From positions 310,001 through 374,000 of the forward strand of contig MCFL01000007.1 in the NCBI GenBank assembly GCA_002102555.1: a DNA stretch of 64,000 nucleotides. The letters run 5' to 3'. The first letter of the stretch is position 1; each line of letters opens with the position of its first letter. Below the pieces are notes generated by a model. The model did not search any database. It was not told the origin of the DNA and saw only the letters and a program-made list of their open reading frames with translations. The DNA is from Catenaria anguillulae PL171 (lineage: Eukaryota > Blastocladiomycota > Blastocladiomycetes > Blastocladiales > Catenariaceae). Position numbers and translations under genes: made by a program. Shown one piece after another: positions 34,801 through 47,174 of this stretch.

Positions 34801-35990
34801 CTCCAGGAATCAATTTCTCTGGACTCGCACGACAAATCTTGATTGCGACCGGACTGGCTGACACCCCATGAATGGGTTCACGACAGCCACCTTGCGACTT
34901 GCATCCCAACCAACGTTGCTGAATTCCTTCCCGCCGTCGGCTCTCGTGGTTGCGCGACTCTGCACCCATTGGATGCGGCCAAGTTCAAGTCCTTGTACGA
35001 CATTTGGCGCGAAAAGGACGCCTTCGTCGCCCGCGATGGCGTTGCGCGCAAGCAGCTTCTCGACGCTCAAGTCGCTGCCCTTGCCAAAGATCTGCCCGTG
35101 CATGATGCCCACCGGGCCAAGCAAATTGAACAAGGCAAGCAACTCTTTGCCGAACTTGTTCTTGCGCGAGACGCCGACAAGGACGTCGATCCCGTTGGCC
35201 TACTTGGACCCGTGGCCCGCCACGCCCTCAAGACCAAGACCAAGAACTCGGCGGCCAAAGTTGGAAAGTTGATGTCTCAGGCCAGGCGCTCGGCTGTCAA
35301 TGCCATGGCGGCCAAGCACCAGCAAAAGCGGATCGAGAACCTCGAGCAGGCTGAGAAGGAGGCTGAGGAGGCAAGGAAGGCGGTCGAGGCGGCAGCAGGC
35401 AGTCGAGAAGGAGGGAGAGGAGGAGGCCGAGGAGGAGGCCGAGGAAGGTGCAGAGCAGGTGAGAGGTCCGGAAGGCAGTGCTGTCAGTGGTCGACGCAAG
35501 AAGGTGAGGCCGGCTGCAAAATCTGGGCGCAAGGACGATTCTGGCGCATCATCAAGCAGCACTGCAGCAGGGTCAGCTGCCGGCAAAGCAAAGCAGGCCA
35601 CGGATTCCGCCAACGGCAAAGCAGACCGCCGCAGGGTCTGCCGCCGGCAAAGGAACACAGGCTGCTGCAGCGTCGGCAACCAAGGAGGCTGGGGCCAAGC
35701 AGGCCGGCGACATGATGGGTGTGGATCCGCCGTCGGTGGCTAAGCAGCCGAGCCAGGGTCGGACGACAAGGTCTTCGGCTCGTCGGGCAAGTGTGGGGAG
35801 TACGAGTAGTGAGGATGGGCAGCGCAAGACGACAGCAGGGAACAGGGACTCCTCGGGTGAGGATGACCGTGAGGTGGTGGGCACAGCCTCCAAGAGGCAA
35901 AGGGTGCAGGTGGGGCAGGTTGTTCTGCGTCAGCCAAAGACGTTTTGTGGTGATGGGTGTCTGCAGCATTTTCCTTGTTTGTTCTTCGTC
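34801..35990 (+). CDS. Hypothetical Ala/Lys/Glu-rich coiled-coil protein
   Basis: A strong coding stretch begins with LRPDWLTPHEWVHDSHLAT after 34843. It continues with HPLDAAKFKSLYDIWREK, then Lys/Ala-rich helices (KTKNSAAKVGKLMSQARR) and a predicted coiled coil (RIENLEQAEKEAEEARKAVE) near 35330-35390. The rest is basic and Ser-rich and needs at least two single-base frame changes (about 35400 and 35640) to stay open to about 35985. No in-frame ATG is evident, so the 5' exon or start is missing or frameshifted. No domain was recognised. Confidence 0.45.
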
Positions 35991-36615
35991 AGCTGGCCAT
36001 TTCCTGGTCCGTGTTCTCTCTTTTTCCCAATTCAAGGTCTCCTCCTGAGGCTCTCTTTTTTTTTTCTCTCTTTCTCACCCTTCTTCTCCCTCTTTTCCTA
36101 TTTGCTTTCCTTTCCTTTTTTTTTTCACCGCATTACAAGCCACATGCAATTGATGAGAATGGTCTCTTGCCGACTTGCCATGGGCTATAACTCGATGCAG
36201 CGTCCAACCATTCTTTGGGTCGCGAGACAACATGACTCCATCGTCATGATCAATTCCTTTGAATGGTGGTCTCACATTTATCATGCTCGATAGTCGCTCT
36301 GAAAAGTCCCCCTCCTTCCCTCCTAGGCACCATTTCCGTCATATTGGCTCAGTCCTGTCTTTAAGTCCACGCTTGCCACAACGTCTGTTTCTGCGTTGTC
36401 CCAAACCGACTCTACAACCCCTTAGGCTGAGACTGCAACTGGCGTGGTTGAAGTATAATGTCACAGTGAACGGCATAGTCCTTTATCGCCTTGCCGTCAT
36501 CAAGTACAACTTACCGGGTGGTGGCGTATGTTTCCGCGACCCAACTCAAGCGATCCCACGCCCGACACATCTGTTTGCAAACCCTCAACAATTGAAACTG
36601 CCATGTTGGACTGGA
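35991..36615. other. Non-coding stretch with pyrimidine tracts
   Basis: It contains T- and CT-rich runs at about 36055-36130. No supported gene. Confidence 0.4.
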
Positions 36616-36979
36616 AAGATATGTGAAATTGCTACACAGGCTCCGCAGCCACCCCAGTCCAAGTCCAAGAAAGACGAGGCGGCCAGCACAGCCGAGGAGA
36701 CCACTCATTCCGAGGAAACCAAACACAACACATCAACGATCACCCCAGCTCACACATCCTCAGACCGCCCTCAACTCTATGTTGACCTGCTCACACCCCA
36801 TGTAAAGCGGGAGAAGCGGAAGAATGTATGTCCGACTGCTCATTATGGACCTCCAGTTATGGTTGCTCTCTTGGTTGACTTCATGTTTGCCTCATGTCCC
36901 TTTCACTTACATACAGTTTTGGATCGATGCGCATTCCACGATTGAGTTGATGGGCCTTATTGAGAGCGACGACGAGTGA
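36616..36979 (+). CDS. 3' part of an unidentified gene
   Basis: An exon following an acceptor at about 36635 encodes a Lys/Glu/Thr-rich stretch and LYVDLLTPHVKREKRKN, ending at a GTATGT donor (36826). The acceptor ACATACAG at 36910-36917 joins it in phase 0 to FWIDAHSTIELMGLIESDDE and a TGA stop at 36977-36979. The clean last splice supports a real gene. The upstream exons were not found; it may belong to the preceding Lys/Ala-rich gene. Confidence 0.4.
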
Positions 36980-37687
36980 AATGTCTCTCTCGAGCTGGCA
37001 GCATTTGGCGACAGTGCGTGGTCGCGAGTCTGTTTCAACCATTTCCATACATACTTATGTGATTTGTGACTTGGGAGCCCGACCCCTCTGCTTGCAGGGC
37101 TAGCGCTCTGGACCGTGACGCGTCAAGGGGGCAACTTGAAGGCGTGATAAGGGTCGCGGATTGCGTGCGCGTTCATGTGCGGACATTTCTGATCATGAGG
37201 AGTCATGACGGCGTGATGATCGGCGGCCAGAATCCTTTTCACGCCACGGCCAGCTTGCCTCGAGCTTAGCTCGCGTCTGTCCATTATTCCCACCCGAGAA
37301 TGGTCCATGGACAGTAAGCGTCCCGGGGAATACCGCGGGGTGAGTATGCAGGCATGACAAAAAGTGACGATAACAAGGCCGGCCATTGAGGCAATTGTGT
37401 CAATATGAGAATTCGGCCGAGAACCGGAAAGGAAAGGGACACAGACATTGCGACATCCATCTGTCGTCTCATTGTCACTTGTCTCTTGTTCTCTCTCTCT
37501 TTCCGTATCACACAGCAATCAAATTTTGCGTTACTCCCATGATGAGAATGACATGCCAGTGACCAGTCCATTTTTGGTATAAAGTCACTCGCCACCGCCG
37601 CCGCCGCCAACTTCTGCCCGCCCGCCCACCCACCTGTCACCGTTGCCTTCAACTTTCAACCATCCAACAGTTTCCCTTGCATGAAGC
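36980..37687 (+). promoter_or_regulatory. Aspartokinase upstream region with TATA-like box
   Basis: No gene is visible. A TATA-like GGTATAAAGT at about 37576-37585 lies about 110 bases before the aspartokinase ATG, followed by CCGCCGCCGCCGCC. Confidence 0.5.
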
Positions 37688-39508
37688 ATGATTGCCTCTC
37701 GCCCCTCAAGTCTTGACCTCAGCGTCTCCAATACCGCCGAAAACGGCGTTGACACCGCCTCCGCCCACTCACTGCCATGGGTCGTCATGAAGTTTGGCGG
37801 TACCTCCCTCGGCACAGCCGACCGGCTCGCCTCGGTGGCCTCGATTGTCAAGACCCAACAGCTCAGCTACCGGCCTATCCTCGTATGCTCTGCCATGTCG
37901 TCTGTGAAAAAGGCCTCGGGCACCACCTCGCTCCTCATCAAGGCGGCCGAGTTTGCCCTGCACGCTCGAGACGAGGCGAGCTTTCTGCATGTGATTGAGA
38001 CCATCGAGGCCAACCACTTGTCGGCAGTAAGAGCAGCCTTGCCCAACGCAAAGGACCAGGACTTGCTCAAGGAGGTCGAGGCGCAGATTCATGTCGAGTG
38101 TGCCAAACTCGGCCAATTTCTCAAGGCCGTTCGCGTACGTCTCTTCTCTCGTTGCATTGTGAAAAATTGCTGAGGCTGACACGTTATCCCAACACATTAT
38201 CGACATGTTGCTCAGATTATCGACGAAATCTCTCCCAAATCGCGCGACGCAATCGTCTCGACCGGCGAAAAACTGTCTTGTCTCGTCCTGACCGCCGTCC
38301 TGCAATCCAAAGGCATTCCGGCCGTCTTCATCAATGCATCCAACCTTGTCGAGCCCGAGTGGCAGGATGCAGAGCTCAACCAGACCTTCTACGACTACGT
38401 CACTGCCAGGCTGGCCTCGACCCTTGCCGAATTGACCCCGGCCTCTGCAAACGATCCAACACCCGTCCCTGTCGTCACGGGCTTTATGGGCCCGATTCCG
38501 GGATCCCTACTCGCCTCGATTGGCCGCGGCTACACGGACCTGACCGCCGCACTGGTTGCCGTGGGCATGGGCGCCATGGAGCTGCAAATCTGGAAAGAGG
38601 TGGATGGCATCTTCACCGCAGATCCACGCAAAGTACCGTCGGCGCGGCTGCTGCCCGAAATCACGCCTGACGAAGCGGCCGAATTGACCTACTATGGGTC
38701 TGAAGTGATCCACCCATTCACCATGGACCAAGTGATTCGCGCCGGCGTGCCCATTCGCATCAAAAACACCTTCAACCCGCAAGGCAACGGCACGCTGGTG
38801 CGCCCCGCGCCTGGTGGCGAGGATTCCGGCGCAGGCAGCGAACACAGTCCCGGCGGGACCCGGTACTTGCGCGACCCAAAACATCCGACCGCAGTCACCA
38901 TCAAGGATGCGATTGTCGTGGTCAACATCCGATCCAACCGCAAATCCAACTCGCACGGGTTCCTCAGCTCCATCTTTGCCATTCTCGACCGGCACGGCGT
39001 GGTCGTGGATCTCATCACCACGTCTGAGGTCCACGTCTCGATTGCCCTGCCCGTGGACGCGGCCGACGACGATGCCGATGCGCCTGCCACGCCGGCACCC
39101 TCCACCGTGAGCTCGCCGGCTACCAGCAGTGCCGGCCGCTCACGCTCGTCGTCCACAGCACCTGCCACCACGTCGATTCCAGGCGAACCAAAGTCGCTGG
39201 CCAAGGTGCTGGCCGAGTTCCGTAAGCTCGGCAGCGTGTCGGTCATGTCACGTCAAGTCATCTTGTCGGTCGTGGGCAGGCACATGCGCAACATGGTGGG
39301 CACGTCGGGCAAGATGTTTTCCATCTTGGCCAATGAGGGTGTCAATATCGAGATGATTTCGCAGGGCGCCAGCGAAATCAACATCTCCTGTGTGATTGCG
39401 GCAGAGGCAAGTACCCGGGCGCTCAGAGCGGTGCATGATCGGTTGGTCCGTGGGGTGGTCGTGGCTCATGATAGCAATCGGCCTCAGGATTCTGGGTATC
39501 TGTATTGA
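37688..39508 (+). CDS. Aspartokinase (Hom3-type)
   Basis: This enzyme phosphorylates aspartate, the first step to threonine, methionine and isoleucine in fungi. Two exons (37688-38134, 38216-39508) join in frame. The kinase domain shows WVVMKFGGTSLG, STGEKLSC, TGFMGP, GRGYTDLTAALVAVGM, VDGIFTADPR and YYGSEVIHPFTM. Two ACT domains follow: IKDAIVVVNIRSN to the HGVVVDLITTSEVHVSIAL strand, then a Ser/Ala-rich insert of about 45 residues, then VILSVVGRHMRNMVGTSGKMF and NIEMISQGASEINISCVI. ACT domains mediate feedback inhibition by threonine in yeast. There is no homoserine dehydrogenase fusion, which separates it from plant and bacterial bifunctional forms. Confidence 0.95.
38135..38215 (+). other. 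Intron in aspartokinase gene
   Basis: Donor GTACGT and acceptor GCTCAG join FLKAVR to IIDEISPKSR in phase 0. Confidence 0.9.
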
Positions 39509-39890
39509 ATCCTCTCTCTAGCGTTGAGGTCTTCAATACATCATACTTGTGTGCTTTTTAACTCTTTTATCAAACGAGCGAAGGGCATGAAATGTTTGCA
39601 TGGTGTGTGGGGTACTGCGAACGGACAACAGGTACGGAAACCGGCACGATTCGGGTAACAAAAGGACGATCTCTTTGGCGAGGGTGGATAGGAGGACAGC
39701 ACCGTGGCTGATTGAAGGTGAGCTGGGTTGGGACTGTGAGCAAACAACAGAAGTTGGGACCGAACAGTAAAGAGAAAAATGCACAATCGAAATACACAAA
39801 GCTGAGGGAATCACACTCATTGTTACTGACATCCACTCGTAACTGCTGCGGCACTGGCTTGAACCTACTACGCTTTCAATTTCCGGCGAA
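39509..39890. other. Convergent 3' flanks, no gene seen
   Basis: This lies between the converging aspartokinase and Sfp1-like genes. Confidence 0.5.
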
Positions 39891-42057
39891 TTACGCTCCA
39901 CGACGATTATCAGCATCCCTGCTCGCCTGCCTCAACGACCGCCTCGGCGGCATATCCTTCTTGGGCGTCTTGACGGGCATCGGCGGCTGCGAAAACTTTG
40001 GCACCTGCCCAGGCATTGGCGACGACGCATGATTGCTACTCGCACCACCATGGGCAGCAACATTCGCCGACGACGATGACAATGGCGGCGAATCGCTCAC
40101 CCGGCGTGTCTTGCGCTTCCTCCTTGCGGCAGCAGCCGGCTGCTTGGCAGTCGTTGCCGTAGACAGCGCAGGGGTCGCGGCAATGCTCGAGGACGCGGCT
40201 TGCACGAGACCTTGGTGCGACGAGAGAATGTGGTACTTGAGTCCGCTTTTGCTGGCGTAGGACCGCGGGCACGTGGGAACGGGGCAGTGGTGCGTGATGG
40301 GCAGCGGGTCGTTGGCCGCAGGCGTCGAGCATCTGGATGTTGATGAGGAAGAGGAAGAGGAAGAGGAAAGCGACGATTTGGTTGGCAGATGGGATGGGAG
40401 GACAATGCCGTGGACAGAGGCAAGGTGCGTGCGCAAGCCGCTGGGCGTCTGGAGAGTGTGGTGTGCAAGGCGAGTGAATACGGATGTGAATCGGGCCATG
40501 GAGGCCAAGCATAGGGTTCCGTGCATACCTGATATCCACGGACGCATCCTTCAACCGAACACGGGTGGTATCTGACAACGTCCTTAACATTTTGTGTTCC
40601 AGTCTTGCCTTCTTTCGACTCCTTGCCTGCTGACCATTTTGAATCCAGATCGCTCATGTCCGACTCACTCAAGTCCAAGTCGCTGTCAAGCCCAACTCCA
40701 CCGACTCTGGCCAACGCGGCCGCACGCGTTCGCTTGTGCGATCCGTTCGTTGTCACCGCTGTTCCAGCGCCTGTCCATCCGTGGGTTGATGAATGCGGAC
40801 ACGGTGTAGGTGGGTCGACTTGCATGGCCATTGGCGCAAGCGGGCTTGCGGGCAAAGTCGGCAGCAGCGTAGTCCGAGATTGCCAGTTGACGTCGGGACT
40901 GCGCACCAGCGACGTGGGCGGCGGACTTTGAAGGCCGGTCGCGTTTGGGAACGCAAATGGGTCTGCTTGCGACGCGTGCGTTGAGCACCATTCCTGAGCG
41001 ACAGAGAGCGCTCTGCGAAGAGTTTGCGGAGAGGGAGCTCGGGGCGGACCCGATGCGTTTACGGTCGAGGCCAACCGGTGAGGAGAAGGCTCGGGAGACC
41101 ACACGCCGGTGAGTGCGGCGGATGATGGAGGAGGTGTGCGGTCGCCGCCATGGCCATGGGCTTTAGTGACAAATGTGCCCGCAGCGGATGAAGAGGGAAA
41201 CACGGGACTCGTGGGAGACGGCGGAGGTGACGAACGGATAATGTCTTGTTGGGAAAGAGAGAGACTATCAATCCCTGCAAGCTCCGCAGGCGGTGTAAGT
41301 GGTGGAGACGCCGGTCCGGATGCGTTGGACGGTGATTGGTTTGCCATCGATCGGGGCGGGAGAGACAAGAGATGAGTTGGGCGACGGGGTGACGGAGCAC
41401 GTTCTTGATGGTCGCATGATTTCCCACTCGCCTTTAGGCTGAACTCCTGGAGTACATCTTCGGTGTCAGTTCTGGTGGGGCTCATGGCGGGCGGGAGGCG
41501 GTCCGGCAACTCGTGCTCGATATCGTCACTGTCTCGGCTTTCATGAGAACAATCGGGCTGGTCCTCTGTATTGGCCGCAGGAAGCAGGCACGGCGAAATG
41601 ACAACCTGCCCGTCCTCGCCGACGTGGCATTCTTCAAAATGGTCCTATGAAGAGAGCGCCACGACGAGTGGTGAGACGGAGAGCCGAGGCAGTTTCTCCC
41701 TTACCACGCACAGAATAATTGATCACGCACAAGAAGCTCAAACAAGTCTGCCAACCGCGATCCACAACACTTGTAATCACGACAAAACGCTTGCTCCCGT
41801 TCGACGATCGAGTCGATTTCCTGGGCAATGGACTGAGTCACCGGCGACGGCCCGTGCATCATGCTCGCCATCAGCGGTTTAGGTCCCACGCAGAATGACA
41901 AGGACGCACCGCCCGCAGCGTTCGGCAGGCGTGGATCGAGGCCACTTCCAACTACGAGATCACACGTTGGCGGCGGCGGGGTCATCATGACGCTGAGGAA
42001 ATAGGTCGGATCGATGCGTAAAACGGCTCTGTAAACCTCAGGCTGATTTGATTGCAA
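39891..42057 (-). CDS. Sfp1-like C2H2 zinc-finger transcription factor
   Basis: Three exons (42057-41731, 41644-40529, 40448-39891). The first splice joins CCGSRLADLFELL to DHFEECH, giving a Sfp1-type N-terminal finger (C-x-LxdLxeLLxHFEexH) split by the intron. A long Ser/Pro-rich region with LDSDLDLSESDMSDLDSKW follows. A second finger is again split by an intron: YHPCSVEGCVRGYQ joined to TPSGLRTHLASVHG. A third, HHCPVPTCPRSYASKSGLKYHILSSHQG, follows a poly-Ser linker. The basic tail has RRKRKTRR and KTPKKDMPPRRS. Yeast Sfp1 controls ribosomal protein and ribosome biogenesis genes; the same target set here is an inference. The start ATG is uncertain. Confidence 0.75.
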
Positions 42058-43635
42058 TGGGCGAGCGCCTAGCCAGGGACAAGAGGGAGCGAGCCCAAGA
42101 ACGGGGGTGCGGAAAGGAGGAGAGGAGGCGACTTGTCTGGGAAACCGAACGGTCTTGCAAGAAAAATCTGCAAAAACAAGCGCCAGTCAGAAACTCTGAA
42201 TTGACATGCTGCAAACAAGCGGTCAAACCATGATGAGGGGCAGGATCGAGCGCAAGAAAACTAGCGGAAAAGCATCCGTGAAATGATGTAGTTGCAACTT
42301 TCCCCATGCGGAGTGAGAACATTTTCAAGCGAAGAACAAACACTTCACCTTGTTGGTGAGTGTGGGAAACGTGTGGGCTATCGGAACAGCCGCAAAACAA
42401 CATGAAATGACGCGATTGATCGCTCATGTGGGGTGCAAAATTCAAAGGAAACTTCTGACCAATAGGAATAGGCAGGTAGTCGTACCGTAAAACGAACTAT
42501 CGCTGTCAAGTTGAGCGAATGAGCGGGTTTCGGAAAGCGCCGAGGTCGAGGCAGTGCGAGTTATAGGGGCAATGGGAAACCGTGTTCTTGGTCAATGGTT
42601 GGAATGCCAACGTTCAATTGAGTGAGTCAAAAGATTGATTGATTTAGGCTCCAAAAGGCTTGCGCAAAGGGCGCTTACCCACTTCTTGTTGGCCAAGCGT
42701 TGAAGGAATTTGTGTGAAGTTTGCGAATCGAGTCACGCGGGCGACGAGGTGATCGCTGGCAGAAGAAGATTGAGTTACACGACGGCGAGAAGAAGATCCA
42801 CTTGGTTGGGCGCTGGAAGGGGATGTGGCGGGCAGAGAGGAGATAGAGGAGCAAGAGCCAGCACGGGATCATTGAAGAGGTGGGCTGAGATTGTGAATGG
42901 GGATGGCGGCGAGTGGGAAGAGAGCAGGTGAAGACGTGACGATCGCTGAAAACGGTCGGCACGGTTCACAATCGGCCAACGGGCGCTGGAACAACAGTGA
43001 ATATGATGAGCAAAGCAGCTTTGTTTCACGGGGAGGGCACAAGTTGAAGCCGAGAGCAGCCAAGAGCTGGGAGGTTGGCTGGAACGCGCGAGACAAGTCC
43101 GAGGCGAATCCCACAGATAGCTGTGCTTTGGAAGGACGACTGGTGACAGGGCAGGCCCGAGGGACGGAGCCTGCTGCGAGTGCGTGAAGTTGCAATGTGA
43201 ATATGCTCCTGGACGGAGACGCTTTTTGGCAAGTATCAAGTCAAGCTTAGGGTCGCATCTGTCTGAGTGAAGTGAAGAAGGACGTGCATTGTGCACCATG
43301 CTCGCTCGCCATGAACAAAGTGATCGGCATGGAGGAGCTCACCAGTCCGAGTCGCCACCCGCCGTCATATGTGGAATCATCCATTCAAGTCCAGCAAGAC
43401 TGCCAACAGTCAACCACGATGCAATGGACCTCTCAAGAATTACTTACCTGATTCACTCGAAGCAATCTCCCCTCTGTGCCCGTTATCTTCTGCCCGCTCT
43501 GACCACGACCCCGTGACTGCCTCCGCCCACTAGTTCCTAAGACCTCTCTTACCTGAGCTGCCAAGACAACCTAGAGAACAGTTTTTCAGTAGATTGGCCG
43601 CTCATTCCACTCATCCGAGCACATCAGTCTGTATC
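42058..43635. promoter_or_regulatory. Long divergent region upstream of Sfp1-like and TMC-like genes
   Basis: About 1.6 kb without a supported gene, the longest gap in the window. Frames on both strands exist but have no motif and no splice logic. It probably carries the 5' leaders and promoters of both flanking genes. Confidence 0.45.
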
Positions 43636-46247
43636 ATGGACCAACCGCCTCGCCCTCCGCCAAAGGATTCAGACGACGATCCATCGTCGTTTGCCACTGC
43701 TGGGCCGCCATCCGACCGCGGCTACGGCTACCCGCTCTACATGCTGCCTGCAGCAGGAAACAACACTCTGGCACCGACTACAGCTGCAGCACATGGCCCG
43801 GTCACCCCCAACTCGACCCAAACTACCGTATCAACACCGTCTGCCCCCTTTGTTGAAGTCGAAACAATACCCATTCCCATGCCCACACCTTCGGCCATTC
43901 CCCTCATATCTCCATCGGTCGGATTCCCAGCCAACAATGGACGAACCGATGCCATTCCTGAGTCGCCATATTATCCTCAACAATTCCCCGCTCACTCGCC
44001 GCTCCTCATGCCTACTCCAACCCCGGTATCACCCGCCTTTCCATTAAGCCCTACCAACGCACCACCGTCCCCGAGTGCTCCATACCCACCAACCCCATCG
44101 GTCGCTGGACCATCGCCCGTTGCCATGCCCGCACCCGTTCCCATGTCTTCAGCAACCTCTCCGCCGCCGTCCCCAATGCAAATGCCAACCCCGACCGTGT
44201 CTGCCAATCGACCATCCACTGCTCATCTGTCATTTCACCGGCCCTCAATTGCCAGTCAAGGCGCAGCTTCATCGACAAATACACCAAATGAAAACTTGAC
44301 CTCAGCCGAAGTCATCCCGATTCAAGTGGTTGGCTCGACGGATCAGCTCAATCCAAATGAACCCCCTAGTCCAACCGCTTTGCAACATGCAAAGTCAAAT
44401 GACGAACTGTACGCCCAACCAAAGCTTTGTTCCTCTAACACGAGCTGTGTGTGCGCCGGCACCGATCATTCACACATTCCCCTGCATGCTTGATAGACGT
44501 ACACAAGCCGCCGTAAACGAGCATGCGCGAGTGGATTATCCCATGTCCATGTCGGAACACGAGCTCGGTGCTCGATTCGGGGTCGGTGTGGAGCTCTACT
44601 TTGCCTTTATCCGCTTCACTGTTGTCGCCAATGTCGTGCTTGCTCTGTTGTCCCTGGTCGTTTATTTGCCAAAACTCACAATCGACCAGCACAAGTGGGA
44701 CGGATTCGGCACTCTGTTTTCCATTTCGTTCACGCGGACCATTACCGACTTCTGGTTCGTGTTGCAATCCCACCCTCATCTTTTGTGTTTTTCCATCATG
44801 TGCCTCACCACGGTCCACTGCCGCATCATTCGTTTGATAGGAAAACTGCCAACATTCTCCAAATCATTGGATCGTTTATCATCCCCGGCGTGTATTGGCT
44901 GCATCAAGGCCGCATGCTCGCTCAAGCACGCAACGAGGGCCGCATCAAGCGCCATGAAGGCAAGTTTTTTGTCACGGCCGACAATGTGATTCGCGAAAAC
45001 GTTGGTGTCCCATGGCACGAGCTGCTGTGGCGTCGGTCCCTGTCGTTCTTGCTTTACGTCGGGCTCACGGCGTTGGTTTACTTTGGCACAGCCGGCCTGC
45101 AAAGCTATTCCGTCAACAGTCAGCAGAGTCGGATGGATGAAGATGGACCAGATTTCGTTGCATTGACCGATTGGGGTATCTCAAGTACGTGCACCTCCAC
45201 TTTTTTGTTCTCCCGCTTTTTCGAGCAAAACTAACCAATTCTCTCCTCGCCACAATTTAGCATTACTTACGCTCATCAACATGTTGAGCATGTTTATCTG
45301 CTACCGATTGACGGACTTTGAGCGCTACCGATTCCGCGAGCGCGCATGGCAGATTAGCATTGCCAAGGCATTCCTGTTCCGGGGTGTCACTACCGTACGC
45401 CTCGTTTCCCGACCATGGCAGCTTCCTGTTGAACGCGTTGACTTACCAGTCCGCCATTATGTTCATTTCTCAGGTCGCCTTCTTTCAAGCCATTTACACC
45501 TCCGATCCATGCGCCGGCGGCGTCAAGTTTTTTACCCTACTCGTACGCTGCTTCTCGCGCAACGTGTTGTCACACATCACCGACATGCACCAAACTGAAC
45601 CGTTGCACGTTTCATGCACATCCAGATTACCGACCTGCTCATCGGCAACATTTTTGAGCAAGCTCTCCCGCGCTTCATTGCCAAAGTCAAATCACCATGG
45701 TCCAATATCAACGCCCTGGGCGACGAGGAAAACCGACCCGAGTTTGATATTGCCGCTGAATACGTCGAGCTGCTCTACCGGCAGTACCTGATCTACCAAG
45801 GGTCGGCGCTTTACCCAGGCCTGGCGCTGCTTGGCGCCGTGAGCAACGTGGCCGAGTATTTCTTGGACAAATAGTGCGTTTCCCATCCTCCGAGTTGTCA
45901 TCAATTATGCTGCTGACTCAACCTCCTCCTTGAATTTTTCGTTATCCGCAGTCGCATGCTCCGCCATAGTCGCCGGCCGACCATCGTCAACCGACCCATT
46001 CAGGATCAACTGACCATTGTGCTAGTTGTGGTGGCCATTTTCGGGTTGGTCGGGTCGAGTTTCGCGCCCGCCATGGTGCTTTCCCGAACGTCGCAGTTGC
46101 CGATTCAGAGACCAGACGGCGTTGTGTGCTGGGACTTGTACAGTGATCGATTGCGGGGCCCCATTTGATTCAGTTTTGCTTGCCGTTGTGTATTGTGCCG
46201 AGTTGAAGGACAATTCCCTCTTTGCCGTGTTTGTACCATTTAAATAG
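43636..46247 (+). CDS. TMC-like multi-pass membrane protein, frameshifted
   Basis: The first 280 residues are disordered and Pro/Ser/Thr-rich. The membrane part begins with LGARFGVGVELYFAFIRF and VVANVVLALLSLVVYLP. It continues with SFLLYVGLTALVYF, LINMLSMFICYRLTDFERYRFRERAW, and EFDIAAEYVELLYRQYLIYQG with ALYPGLALLG, then a basic loop with RHSRRPT and a last helix (QLTIVLVVVAIFGLVG). These match the order of TMC (transmembrane channel-like) proteins: the E-F-D-I/L-L-Y-x-Q helix, and a C-terminal CG(A)PF at about 46153 that appears after one frame change. Introns lie near 45184-45260, 45396-45417 to 45470, 45545-45613 and 45874-45951. Single-base frame changes occur near 44450 and 44800. Anoctamin-like folds are the main alternative. 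Confidence 0.6.
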
Positions 46248-46607
46248 ATTGCTGAATTGCAGGGATATGGATGCCGTACGCCAAACTCTTCTGATATGCT
46301 GTCGCCTTTGTTGCCCGTGTCGTTCTCACGATATGCGGGACTGCAAGAGCGGAAATGACCGAAAAGCCAAGCGACGTCTCACGACAACACCAAAGAAGGA
46401 AAGCGAACGAAGGCTGAGCTGCACGTGACGCGCGTGCGAGGAGCTTCGGTGAGAATCTTTCGCTGCCCTTCTCGATCGGAATGTCTCGCAGCTCCAGCAA
46501 GACTCAAATGGCCAGCATCCCCATCCATCGTCACCAGTCATAGCGCTTCAGCACCACGACCGACTGTATACCGAAATCCAGTTGACCACCACTAAAACCT
46601 CAACAAA
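46248..46607 (+). promoter_or_regulatory. Hsp10 upstream region
   Basis: This separates the TMC-like gene from the Hsp10 ATG at 46608. No exact TATA box or heat-shock element was confirmed by eye. Confidence 0.4.
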
Positions 46608-47174
46608 ATGGTAAGCGCCCCTTCAGCCATGCATTCTCCGCAATCATGTCTTGACCATGATCCAGCATGCCCATAAATGAACGCAATCCACCCAACTCGA
46701 ACTCACCGACTAACCACTCTGTCGCCCCGCCCCGCCCCACCCCGATCCGTCTCGTGTCGTCATTTAGTCTGCCGCCTCCAACGCCGCCAAGCGCATTGTG
46801 CCCCTCCTCGACCGCGTGCTCGTCCAGCGCGTCAAGCCTGCGGAGCGCACCGCCTCGGGCCTCTTCATTCCCGAGAAGGCCCAGCAGACGCTCAACGAGG
46901 GCGTTGTCCTTGCTGCTGGTCCCGGCATGATCAACAACGTACGCCCGGGCTCGTTTATTTGTACTTGCATGCCGAGATGATTGATCCCAATCCACTCACT
47001 GCCTGGCCCTGCTTGCTGTCAAATCTACAGGAGGGTAAGGTGCTCCCCATGCACGTTTCTGCTGGCGACCGTGTGCTTCTTCCCGAGTACGGCGGCAACC
47101 TTGTCAAGCTCGGCGAGGAAGAGTTCCACCTGTTCCGTGACTCTGAGATTCTTGCCAAGTTGAACAAGGCCTAA
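46608..47174 (+). CDS. Mitochondrial co-chaperonin Hsp10 (GroES family)
   Basis: Three exons: 46608-46610 (the ATG alone), 46768-46938 and 47031-47174. The protein is about 105 residues: RIVPLLDRVLVQRVKPAERTASGLFIPEKA (mobile loop), then GVVLAAGPGM, KVLPMHVSAGDRVLLPEYGG and EEEFHLFRDSEILAKL. It caps the Hsp60 folding chamber in mitochondria. A start codon isolated as its own exon followed by GTAAGC is unusual but gives a clean frame. Length and ends match the family. Confidence 0.95.

Noticed and set aside
42775..43299. Minus-strand ORF of 174 codons in the long gap
   Set aside because: Ser/Pro/His-rich with no motif, no splice logic and no homolog recognised; probably chance.
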